The translations under genes were made by a program, and so were the position numbers. The notes under the pieces are model-generated. The model searched no databases, was not told the origin of the DNA, and saw only the letters and a list, made by a program, of their open reading frames with translations. Of a stretch of DNA of 41,036 nt, positions 15,228-22,929 are shown one piece after another. Numbering within the stretch: the stretch's first letter is position 1; each line of letters begins with the position of its first letter. Source of the DNA: Rhodobacteraceae bacterium UBA6141 (GTDB taxonomy: Bacteria; Pseudomonadota; Alphaproteobacteria; Rhodobacterales; Rhodobacteraceae); NCBI GenBank assembly GCA_002423245.1, contig DIVD01000054.1:1-41036 (forward strand). The letters run 5' to 3'.

Positions 15228-16456
15228 CAGGCGGCCGCCCCGGCGCGGGCATCGAGCGCGGCAAGAATGGCGCGCATCACCTGTTCGGTCGCGCCCGCGC
15301 CGACCGACGAGACCTGCCAGGCATTATGCGCCAGCATCGCCGCCCGGTCCGCCGCGATCAGATCCACCAGCGCGTCGGCCAGTTCCGCCTCGTCGCCGAC
15401 CCGCCGCGCCGCCCGCGCCGCCGCCAGCCGGGCATAGGCGGCCTCTTGCGGCACCTCATGCGGGCCGTAGAGGATGGCAGAGCCAAGCGCCGCCGGCTCG
15501 AACGGGCTGCGCCCGCAGGTGCCCGGATGCAGGGTGCCGCCCATGAAGGTGACGGGCGCGAGCCGGTACCACAGCCCGATCTCGCCCTCGGTATCGGCGA
15601 TCAGCACCTGCACCTGCTCCTCGGGTTCCTGCTCGGCCGAGCGCAGCGCAACCTCCCAGCCCTCTGCCGCCAGCCGAGCGGCAAGCGCCGGGCCCCGCGC
15701 AGGATCGGCGGGCGCGAGGATCAGCAGCATCCGGTGCGCGTGCTGGCTGGCGCGGGCATGGGCGGCCAGCACCGCCTGTTCATCCTCGGGCGCGCAGGCA
15801 GAGGCGAACCAGACCGGGCGGGTGCGCAGCAGGGCGGCGAGGGATTCGCGTTCCGTCTCGTTGCAGGGCAGCGGCTCGGTCGTTTCCTCGAGCGGACCCG
15901 TCACCTCCACCTTGAGCCGCCGACCGGCCAGCAGCCGCAGCCGGCGCGCGCTGTCGCCATCCTGCGCCAGCACCGCGGTGAAGCGCGACAGCAGCGCCGC
16001 CGTCAGCCCCGAGCGCCAGCGCCGCGCCTTCCAGCCGGCCAGCGTCATCTGTGCATCGGCCAGGATCAGCGGCACGCCGCGGGCATGCGCCTCGTGGATC
16101 AGCACCGGCGGCAGGTCTGGCCCGGTCAGCACCGCCACATCGGGGCAGAGCCGGTCCAGAAAGCCGCGCATCGCCGGCAGGGTTTCGGGCGGGGCCGGCA
16201 GCAGCACGGTGCCGGCGGGAAAGCCGGCCGGAAGCTCTTGCCCCGGCGGCAGGGTCAGCACGAAGCGCAGCGCGCGGCGGGCGCGGCGCATCTGCTGCGC
16301 AAGCTGCACGAGCCCCTGGGCGCGGGTGCCCGGCCCCGGATGCAGCCAGACCAGCTGCCCGGTTCCCTCGGGCAGCGGCGGCCAGTCCGGCTCCGCCGGG
16401 GTTGCCCCGCCCCGCGCCGCAAACAGGGCAAGCCACAGCGCAAGGGATCTTGCCAT
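15227..16456 (-). CDS. WaaA/KdtA-like glycosyltransferase (divergent Kdo transferase homologue)
   Basis: 409 residues resembling 3-deoxy-D-manno-octulosonic acid transferase, which adds Kdo to lipid IVA. The second half is recognisable (VTGPLEETTEPLP, then EGEIGLWYRLAPVTFMGGTL, then FEPAALGSAILYGPHE). However, three hallmark motifs of WaaA are changed. The SVGE segment holding the catalytic glutamate is replaced by HPGPGTRA (39-46), the ETELWPN segment reads TGPDLPPVL, and GGHNP.E reads GTCGRSPFE. The N-terminal anchor region is also shorter. It is therefore either a paralogue with another sugar donor or acceptor, or catalytically altered; a canonical waaA may lie elsewhere. It is 9 bp after the DUF4170 gene and overlaps lpxK, so its role in lipid A or LPS core assembly is well supported by context. 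Confidence 0.78.
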   Translation of the reverse strand: MARSLALWLALFAARGGATPAEPDWPPLPEGTGQLVWLHPGPGTRAQGLVQLAQQMRRARRALRFVLTLPPGQELPAGFPAGTVLLPAPPETLPAMRGFLDRLCPDVAVLTGPDLPPVLIHEAHARGVPLILADAQMTLAGWKARRWRSGLTAALLSRFTAVLAQDGDSARRLRLLAGRRLKVEVTGPLEETTEPLPCNETERESLAALLRTRPVWFASACAPEDEQAVLAAHARASQHAHRMLLILAPADPARGPALAARLAAEGWEVALRSAEQEPEEQVQVLIADTEGEIGLWYRLAPVTFMGGTLHPGTCGRSPFEPAALGSAILYGPHEVPQEAAYARLAAARAARRVGDEAELADALVDLIAADRAAMLAHNAWQVSSVGAGATEQVMRAILAALDARAGAAA

Positions 16457-16465
16457 CGGGCTGCC

Positions 16466-16711
16466 TTACGCGCCCAGTTCCTCGGTCGGACTGGCTGCGG
16501 CTTCCTCGTCGCGCAGCCGGTGCAGGTGGGCGATGAAATACCGGGTCTGCGCATCGTCCACGGTGCGCTGCGCCTCGGCCTTCCAGGCCTTGTAGGCGCT
16601 GGCGTAGTCCGGGAAGATGCCGACGATGTGGATCTTGCTGACATCCTTGAACGTGGTCGATCCGGTCGAAACCAGTTCGCCGCCGAAGACGAGGTGAAGG
16701 CGCTGCGCCAT
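16466..16711 (-). CDS. DUF4170 small protein
   Basis: 81 residues starting MAQRLHLVFGGELVSTGSTTFKD, then IHIVGIFPDYASAYKAWKAEAQRTVDDAQTRYFIAHLHRL. This matches the DUF4170 family, found in alphaproteobacteria next to cysQ, the Kdo-transferase gene and lpxK. No function is known. It is soluble with mixed alpha/beta content and no signal peptide. The ATG at 16711 aligns with the family; the long upstream reading frame is low-complexity and not coding. The position between cysQ and the WaaA-like gene suggests a role tied to the envelope operon. Confidence 0.88.
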   Translation of the reverse strand: MAQRLHLVFGGELVSTGSTTFKDVSKIHIVGIFPDYASAYKAWKAEAQRTVDDAQTRYFIAHLHRLRDEEAAASPTEELGA

Positions 16712-16770
16712 GAAAGGGCTCCTCTGCCGGGTTTGCGGCAACCTACAAGAGCGCGGCAGGCGCCTCAAGC

Positions 16771-16850
16771 GGTCAGACGGGGACGGCGGGGCGGGGGCGG
16801 TCAGACGGGGCCGGCCGGGCGGGGGCGGCCGGGCGGGGGCGGTCAGGCGG
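16771..16850 (+). repeat. G-rich degenerate repeats, possible G-quadruplex
   Basis: GGCCGGGCGGGGGC occurs twice in tandem (16813-16840), and GGTCAGACGGGG occurs twice (16771 and 16799). The plus strand has many runs of three to five G within ~80 bp. The stretch fills most of the gap between cysQ and the DUF4170 gene and touches the cysQ stop codon. Confidence 0.75.
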
Positions 16851-17646
16851 GCAATTCGGCCAGCCGCGCCATCACCGGCCCGTGCAGGGCGGGGGCGGCG
16901 GCAACGAGGCCCCGGGCGCGGGCGCCGGGGCTGTTGTAGCGGACCGGCCTGCCGGCGCGGTCGGTCACCACGGCGCCCGCCTGCCGCGCGATCAGGTCGC
17001 CCGCCGCCAGATCCCATTCCCAGATCGGGCGGAAGGACAGCGCCGCGTCGTGCTGCCCCGCGGCCACAAGGCAGAGCCGCCAGGCCAGCGCGGTGCGGAA
17101 CGAGCGGCGGAAGCCCGGCGCGATGCCGCCGCGCCAGTGAACCGGGTCCAGCGCCTGATGCGGGGCCAGCAGCCGCGCCCCCTCGGGATGCGCCGCGCCC
17201 GAGGCGGCCAGCGGCGCGCCGTTCAGCGTGGCGGGGCCGCCTGCCGTGGCGGCATAGGTCTCGGCGCGTGCGGGAAGGTGGATCACCGCGGCCGTGACCT
17301 CGCCCTTCCGCGCGACGGCCAGCGCGACGGCAAAGCCGTCCTCGCCGGCGATGAAGGCGCGGGTGCCGTCGATCGGATCGACGATGAACACGCTCTCCGC
17401 CGCCAGCCGCGCGGCGGGGTCGTCCTCGGTTTCCTCCGACAGCCAGCCATAGCCGGGGCGCGCGGCCAGAAGCTCGCGGCGCAGCATCCGGTCCACGGCG
17501 ATGTCGGCCACCGTCACCGGCCCGGCCCCGCCGGGCTTCTCCCAGGCCTCGGGTGCCTGCCGCCAGTGGCGCAGGGCGATGGCCCCCGCCTCCTCCGCCG
17601 CGGCGGCCAGCAGCGCGAGGTCGGGGGCCGGATCACGCTCCGGCAA
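16843..17646 (-). CDS. cysQ: 3'(2'),5'-bisphosphate nucleotidase, inositol monophosphatase family
   Basis: 267 residues with the Mg-dependent IMPase fold. The metal-binding motifs are EE at 71-72 in WLSEETED, DPIDGT at 90-94 (IVDPIDGTRAFI) and WDLAAGDLI near residue 214. CysQ hydrolyses 3'-phosphoadenosine 5'-phosphate made by sulfate assimilation; related proteins act on inositol phosphates, so the exact substrate is a family inference. The start is TTG at 17646, with GAGGGG upstream. It lies inside the last codons of pmbA (14-bp overlap), which supports coupling. No ATG nearby keeps the conserved N-terminus. Confidence 0.88.
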   Translation of the reverse strand: MPERDPAPDLALLAAAAEEAGAIALRHWRQAPEAWEKPGGAGPVTVADIAVDRMLRRELLAARPGYGWLSEETEDDPAARLAAESVFIVDPIDGTRAFIAGEDGFAVALAVARKGEVTAAVIHLPARAETYAATAGGPATLNGAPLAASGAAHPEGARLLAPHQALDPVHWRGGIAPGFRRSFRTALAWRLCLVAAGQHDAALSFRPIWEWDLAAGDLIARQAGAVVTDRAGRPVRYNSPGARARGLVAAAPALHGPVMARLAELPA

Positions 17647-18979
17647 GGGTCAGCCCCTCGACCAGCAGGCTGGGCACCACATGGCTCAGATGCGCGCGCG
17701 CGTCATTGGCGGGGGTGATGCGCATCAGCATCTCGCGCAGGTTGCCGGCGATGGTGCATTCGTTGACCGGGTAGGCGATCTGGCCGCTCTCGACCCAGAA
17801 GCCCGAGGCGCCGCGCGAGTAGTCCCCGGTGGTCGGGTTGATCGAGGCGCCGATCAGCTGCGTCACGACCAGCCCGGTGCCCATGTCGCGGATCAGCGCC
17901 TCGCGGCTGGCGCGCCCCTGCGTCAGCGCGATGTTGGAATGGCCGGGCGAGGGCGGGGCGGAGGTGCCGCGGCTGGCATTGCCGGTGCTGGGCATCCCCA
18001 GCTTGCGCCCGGTGGCAAGGTCCAGCGTCCAGCCGGTCAGCACGCCATCGGCCACGATGTCGCGCGGGCGCGTCGGCAGGCCCTCGGCGTCGAAGGGGCG
18101 GCTGCCGGAGATGCGCACCCGGTGCGGGTCTTCGCGCAGCGTCAGCCCGGCGGGCAGCACCTGCGTGCCAAGCGCGGCCCGCAGCCAGGAACTGCCGCGC
18201 GCGATGGCGGAGCCGTTGATCGCGGCCAGCAGATGCCCGATCAGCGAGCTAGCGATGCGCTCCTCGAACAGCACCGGGAAGGCGCCGGTCGGCGGCTTGC
18301 GCGAGCCGTGGCGGGCGGCGGCGCGCTGCCCCGCCAGGGTGCCGATCTCGGCTGCGGCGGGCAGGTCGGCCTGCCAGATGCGGCTTTCGGCGGCCCAGTC
18401 GCGTTCCATGCCCAGCCCCTCGCCGGAAATCGCGACGGCAGAGATATGGCGCGAGGTGCGGGAGTAGCCGCCGGAAAAGCCGTTGCTGGCGGCGATGTGG
18501 ATGGCGCGGCGGGAGTAGGCGGCCGAGGCGCCCTGCGCCTTGCTGACCCCCGGCACCGCCAGCGCCGCGGCCTCTGCCTGCAGCGCGTCCCGTTCCAGAT
18601 CGGCGGCGGAGGGTTCGGCGGACGGGTCCGCCAGTTCCAGCGCCGCGATGTCCCAGGATCTGGCCAGTTGCGAGGGATCGGCCAGCCCGGCATGGGGATC
18701 GTCCGGCGCCTCGCGCGCCATCGCGACGGCGCGCTCGGCCATCTCGGCCATCGTGCGCGGCGAGATGTCGGAGGCCGAGACGCAGGCCTGCCGCCCGCCG
18801 ATCAGCACCCGGAGGCCGATCTCGACGCCCTCGGACCGCTCGGCCTGTTCCAGCCTGCCCTCGCGCACGTCGATCGAGAGCGCGGTGCCGTCCACCGCCA
18901 TCGCGTCGGCGGCCTCGGCCCCGGCCTTCGCGGCGGCCTCCAGCAGCGCCTGCGTCAGGTTTTCGAGACGGTCGGACAT
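17633..18979 (-). CDS. pmbA: TldD/PmbA family protein (TldE-like)
   Basis: 448 residues, the usual PmbA/TldE size. Landmarks are the N-terminal VREGRLEQAERSEGVEIGLRVLIGG, then central ASNGFSGGYSRTSRHISAVAI, then GLVVTQLIGASINPTTGDYSRGASGFWVESG near the C-terminus. TldD and TldE form a protease that matures microcins and modified peptides and degrades unfolded peptides; the TldE subunit lacks the metal site. No TldD gene is in the window. The ATG at 18979 has GGGAG upstream. It is the first gene of a likely operon running through cysQ, DUF4170, the waaA-like gene and lpxK. Confidence 0.93.
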   Translation of the reverse strand: MSDRLENLTQALLEAAAKAGAEAADAMAVDGTALSIDVREGRLEQAERSEGVEIGLRVLIGGRQACVSASDISPRTMAEMAERAVAMAREAPDDPHAGLADPSQLARSWDIAALELADPSAEPSAADLERDALQAEAAALAVPGVSKAQGASAAYSRRAIHIAASNGFSGGYSRTSRHISAVAISGEGLGMERDWAAESRIWQADLPAAAEIGTLAGQRAAARHGSRKPPTGAFPVLFEERIASSLIGHLLAAINGSAIARGSSWLRAALGTQVLPAGLTLREDPHRVRISGSRPFDAEGLPTRPRDIVADGVLTGWTLDLATGRKLGMPSTGNASRGTSAPPSPGHSNIALTQGRASREALIRDMGTGLVVTQLIGASINPTTGDYSRGASGFWVESGQIAYPVNECTIAGNLREMLMRITPANDARAHLSHVVPSLLVEGLTLAGA

Positions 18980-19046
18980 GGTGGGCTCCCTCTGTGTCCC
19001 CGCAGGAGTTGCGCGTTTGGGCCGGCGGCGCAAGAGCGGGAGGTGG

Positions 19047-19070
19047 AAAAGCGGGGGGCCGGCCCCCCGC
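19047..19070 (-). terminator. Strong Rho-independent terminator of the glg-pgm operon
   Basis: On the minus strand, the perfect 20-bp palindrome GCGGGGGGCCGGCCCCCCGC is followed directly by TTTT. It lies 37 bp past the pgm stop and ahead of pmbA, separating the glycogen operon from the envelope operon. Confidence 0.8.
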
Positions 19071-19106
19071 GCCCCCCGGGATATTTCCGCCAGCAAGAAG
19101 GGCAGG

Positions 19107-20738
19107 TCAGGTGATCACATCCGGGCCGCTGCGCCCGCTGCGCCTGCGGATGCCGGCGACATCTTCGGCGGCGGCGATCACCGGGGCGAGCGCCTGCTGC
19201 ACGTCTTCGGCCTGTTTCGCGGGGTCAGGCTCGTGGCGTTCGAGGTAGAGCCGCAGCGTCGCGCCTTCGGTGCCGGTGCCCGAGAGCCGCAGCACGAGGC
19301 GGGCGCCGTCGGTGAAGCGGATGCGGATGCCCTGCCGGGCGGAGGTGGAGCCGTCGATCGGGTCGGTATAGGCGAAGTCGTCGGCGCTGGCGACGGTCAT
19401 CCCGGCAAGGCGGCTGCCCGGCAGGCCCGGCAGCGCGGCGCGCAGCTCGGCGACCAGCGCATCGGCGACGGCCTTGTCCACCGCCTCGTAGTCGTGGCGG
19501 CTGTAGTAGGTGCGTCCGAAGCGGGCCCAGTGCTCGGCCAGCAGCACCGAGACCGGCTTGCCGGTGGCCGCGAGGATGTTCAGCCACAGCAGCACGGCCC
19601 AGAGCCCGTCCTTTTCGCGCACATGGTCCGATCCGGTGCCGAAGCTTTCCTCGCCGCAGATCGTGACGCGGCCGGCGTCGAGCAGGTTGCCGAAGAACTT
19701 CCAGCCGGTCGGCGTTTCGAAGGCGGGGATGCCGAGCGCCTCTGCCACGCGGTCGGCGGCGCCCGAGGTCGGCATCGAGCGGGCGATGCCCTTCAGCCCG
19801 CCTGCATAGCCGGGCGCGAGGCTGGCATGTTCGGCCAGCAGCGCGAGGCTGTCGGAGGGCGAGACATAGCAGCCCGCGCCGAGGATCATGTTGCGGTCGC
19901 CGTCGCCATCCGAGGCGGCGCCGAAATCGGGGGCCCCCTCGCCCATCATCTCGTCCATCAGCGCCCTGGCCCAGGTCGGGTTCGGATCGGGATGGCCGCC
20001 GCCGAAGTCGGGCAGCGGCACGGCATTGACCACGGTTCCGGGCGCGGCGCCGAGGCGGCGTTCGAGAATCTCGGTGGCATAGGGGCCGGTGACCGCGTGC
20101 ATCGCGTCAAAGCGCATCCGGAAGCCGCCGGCGAACATCGCGCGGATCGCGGCGAAGTCGAACAGGGTTTCCATCAGTGCGGCGTAGTCGGCGACCGGGT
20201 CCAGCACCTCGACGACCATCTCGCCAAGCGGGGTCTCGCCCGACGTGTTCAGGTCGATGTCCTGCCCTTCGAGGATGCGGAACGCGCCGGGCGCGCTGGC
20301 TTTGGCGAAGATCGCCTCGGTCACCGCCTCGGGCGCGGGGCCGCCATTGGGCATGTTGAACTTGATCCCGAAATCCTCGTCGATGCCGCCGGGGTTATGA
20401 CTGGCCGACAGGATGATCCCGCCATCGGTGCCGCGCAGCCGGATCAGGTGCGAGGCGGCGGGGGTGGAGAGGATCCCGCCCCGGCCGACGATGACGCGGG
20501 CCGCGCCATTCGCTGCCGCCATCCGCACGATCACCTGCACGGCGCGGTCGTTGAAATAGCGCCCGTCGCCGCCGACCACGTAGCTGCGCCCCGCCGCGCC
20601 GCCGGTCGCGTCGAAGATCGCCTGCACGAAGGTTTCCAGATAGAGCGGCGCGAGGAATACCCGCGTCTTCTTGCGCAGGCCCGAGGTGCCGGGCTTCTGG
20701 TCGGCAAAGCCGGGGGTGGGGTGTTGGGCGATCTGCAT
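19107..20738 (-). CDS. pgm: Phosphoglucomutase (alpha-D-glucose)
   Basis: 543 residues, the usual size of the bacterial glycogen-cluster Pgm. It interconverts glucose-1-phosphate and glucose-6-phosphate, linking glycogen to central metabolism. The N-terminus FADQKPGTSGLRKKT is the standard substrate loop. The phosphoserine loop is LSASHNPGG (Ser113), the metal loop is in SDGDGDRN, and the sugar-binding motif FETPTGWKFFG and the C-terminal phosphate loop RLSGTGTEG are present. The ATG at 20738 is chosen because MQIAQHPTPGFADQKPG matches the family. It is the last gene of the operon, 43 bp after glgX and followed by a strong terminator. Confidence 0.96.
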   Translation of the reverse strand: MQIAQHPTPGFADQKPGTSGLRKKTRVFLAPLYLETFVQAIFDATGGAAGRSYVVGGDGRYFNDRAVQVIVRMAAANGAARVIVGRGGILSTPAASHLIRLRGTDGGIILSASHNPGGIDEDFGIKFNMPNGGPAPEAVTEAIFAKASAPGAFRILEGQDIDLNTSGETPLGEMVVEVLDPVADYAALMETLFDFAAIRAMFAGGFRMRFDAMHAVTGPYATEILERRLGAAPGTVVNAVPLPDFGGGHPDPNPTWARALMDEMMGEGAPDFGAASDGDGDRNMILGAGCYVSPSDSLALLAEHASLAPGYAGGLKGIARSMPTSGAADRVAEALGIPAFETPTGWKFFGNLLDAGRVTICGEESFGTGSDHVREKDGLWAVLLWLNILAATGKPVSVLLAEHWARFGRTYYSRHDYEAVDKAVADALVAELRAALPGLPGSRLAGMTVASADDFAYTDPIDGSTSARQGIRIRFTDGARLVLRLSGTGTEGATLRLYLERHEPDPAKQAEDVQQALAPVIAAAEDVAGIRRRSGRSGPDVIT

Positions 20739-20781
20739 GGCGGCGAGGGCTCCGGTCGGGATGGGTCTGGCGAAAGCGGGG

Positions 20782-22929
20782 TCAGCAGGGGCACTGGGCA
20801 AAGACGGCAACCGACTGCGGCGCGATCTGCACCGCCTGGCCCACGACCGGCGTGTCGCCCTGCTCGGGGTGCGCGGTATCCAGAATCTGGATCCAGGCCT
20901 TGCCCGGCATTCCCTCGGGCAGGTGCACCTCGGCCCGGCCATCGGCGTTGAAGACGGCAAAGATCACGTCATCGGTCATCGAATAGCCGGGGGTGAAGCT
21001 CGAGGCGCGCATCTCCACGCAAAGCGTGCGCCAGTGCGGGTCGTGCCAGTCCTCGGGCGTCGGCGTCTCGCCGCCCGGCTTGCGCCAGTAGAGGTCGGGA
21101 ATGCCGTCCTTGCCGCGGGGCAGCGCGTGCAGGAACAGGCGCTGGCGCAGCACCGGATGGTCGCGCCGCAGCCTTGTCAGCCGCGCGACGAAGGCCGCCA
21201 GCGCCTTGTCGGGCCGGTCCCAGTTGACCCAGCCGATGGGATTGTCCTGCGCATAGGCGTTGTTGTTGCCGCCCTGGCTGTTGCCGGCCTCGTCCCCGGC
21301 CAGCATCATCGGCGTGCCCTGGCTGAGGAACAGCGTCGCCAGCAGGTTGCGCTTGCGCCGGTCGCGCGCGGCGCGGATCTTCGGGTCCTCGGTCGGCCCT
21401 TCTACCCCCAGATTGTCGGAGAAGTTCGGCTCGTGCCCGTCGCGGTTTTCCTCGCCGTTCGCCCAGTTGTGCTTGGCGTTGTAGGACACGAGGTCGTGCA
21501 GCGTGAACCCGTCATGCGAGGTGATGAAGTTGACCGAGGATGTGGCCCCGCGCCCGTCATGGTCGAAGAATTCCGCCGAGCCGACCAGCCGGCTGGCAAG
21601 ATCCGCCGTCGCCCGTGCCTCTCCTTTCCAGAAGCGGCGCACACCGTCGCGGTAGCGGTCGTTCAGTTCCATGAACGGATGCGGGAAGGCGCCAAGCTGA
21701 TAGCCGCCGGGGCCGAGGTCCCAGGGCTCTGCCACCAGCTTCAGGCGGTTCAGCACCGGGTCTTGCCGGATCGCCGACAGGAAGCCGCGCGAGGGATCGA
21801 AGCCCGCCGGCCCGCGCCCCAGCGTCGCGGCAAGATCGAAGCGGAAGCCGTCCACATGCATCGCCTCGGCCCAGTAGCGCAGGCTGTCCATCACCAGCCG
21901 CAGCACGGCGGGATGTTCGAGGTTCAGCGTGTTGCCGGTGCCCGTCACGTCGTCATAAAAGCGCCGGTTGTCCGCCAGCCGGTAATAGGCGCGGTTGTCC
22001 AGCCCGCGAAAGCAGACGGTGGGGCCAAGCTGGTTGCCCTCGCCGGTGTGGTTGTAGACCACGTCGAGGATCACCTCGATTCCCGCCGAATGGAAGCGGC
22101 GCACCATGGTCTGAAACTCCCACAGCTCGCCCTGCCGCAGGAACCGGGGGTCGGGCGCAAAGAAGCCGACGGTCTGATAGCCCCAGTAGTTCGTCAGACC
22201 CCTTTCCAGCAAGAAGCGCTCGTCCAGATGCGCCATCACCGGCATCAACTGCACCGTGGTCACGCCCAGCGCGTTGAGGTGCTCGAGGATCGGCGCCGAG
22301 CACAGGCCGAGGAAGCTGCCGCGCCGCCTGCGGTCCACATCCGGATGCTGCGCGGTCAGGCCCTTCACATGCGCCTCGTAATGCACCGAGACAGACCGGC
22401 GGTGGCGCGGGGGGCGGTCGTCGCCCCAGGTAAAGCCGGGGTCGGTGACGATGCATTTGGGCACCGCGAAGGCGCTGTCGCGGCTGTCGAAGGACAGATC
22501 GGCGCGGGTGGATTTCGCCATGTATCCCAGCAGCGCGTCCGAGTTGCGAAACCCGCCGGAAAGACGCCGGGCATAAGGGTCGAGCAGCAGCTTGTTGGGG
22601 TTGAACCGCAGCCCTTCATCGGGGGCATAACGGCCATGGGCGCGAAAGCCGTATTGCGTGCCCGGCGTCAGCCCGGCGACATAGACGTGCCAGACATCGC
22701 CGTCCCGCTCGCGCAGGGGGATGCGCGCCAGTTCCTTGCGGCCATCGTCGGAGAAGATGCACAGCTCGATCAGCGTCGCATCGGCCGAGAACACGGCGAA
22801 GTTTATGCCCTCGCCATCCCAGGTCGCGCCCATCGGGTCGGGGCGCCCCGCCGACAGCCCGTGATGGGGCAGCTTGGCGGGGATCACGGGTGCCTGTGGC
22901 GGGCGGGTGGCCTGCGGCTGGATGTTCAA
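20782..22929 (-). CDS. glgX: Glycogen debranching enzyme GlgX (isoamylase type, GH13)
   Basis: About 715 residues. It cleaves alpha-1,6 branches in the limit dextrin left by glycogen phosphorylase. An N-terminal CBM48-like domain (WDGEGINFAVFSADA) precedes the GH13 barrel. Catalytic residues are the nucleophile Asp365 in GFRFDLAATL, the acid Glu401 in VAEPWDLG, and the stabilising Asp in FITSHDGFTL. The most likely start is TTG at 22929, which overlaps the glgA stop as TTGA; no ATG gives the conserved N-terminus. It is unusual here in being kept although the branching enzyme gene at this locus is deleted. Confidence 0.95.
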   Translation of the reverse strand: MNIQPQATRPPQAPVIPAKLPHHGLSAGRPDPMGATWDGEGINFAVFSADATLIELCIFSDDGRKELARIPLRERDGDVWHVYVAGLTPGTQYGFRAHGRYAPDEGLRFNPNKLLLDPYARRLSGGFRNSDALLGYMAKSTRADLSFDSRDSAFAVPKCIVTDPGFTWGDDRPPRHRRSVSVHYEAHVKGLTAQHPDVDRRRRGSFLGLCSAPILEHLNALGVTTVQLMPVMAHLDERFLLERGLTNYWGYQTVGFFAPDPRFLRQGELWEFQTMVRRFHSAGIEVILDVVYNHTGEGNQLGPTVCFRGLDNRAYYRLADNRRFYDDVTGTGNTLNLEHPAVLRLVMDSLRYWAEAMHVDGFRFDLAATLGRGPAGFDPSRGFLSAIRQDPVLNRLKLVAEPWDLGPGGYQLGAFPHPFMELNDRYRDGVRRFWKGEARATADLASRLVGSAEFFDHDGRGATSSVNFITSHDGFTLHDLVSYNAKHNWANGEENRDGHEPNFSDNLGVEGPTEDPKIRAARDRRKRNLLATLFLSQGTPMMLAGDEAGNSQGGNNNAYAQDNPIGWVNWDRPDKALAAFVARLTRLRRDHPVLRQRLFLHALPRGKDGIPDLYWRKPGGETPTPEDWHDPHWRTLCVEMRASSFTPGYSMTDDVIFAVFNADGRAEVHLPEGMPGKAWIQILDTAHPEQGDTPVVGQAVQIAPQSVAVFAQCPC

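Noticed and set aside
19047..19070. Restriction-type or operator palindrome
   Set aside because: The perfect palindrome is followed by TTTT at the end of an operon, so a terminator explains it better.
18540..20951. 803-codon open frame on the plus strand opposite pmbA and pgm
   Set aside because: It spans two real minus-strand genes and the strong terminator between them, and has no recognisable domain.
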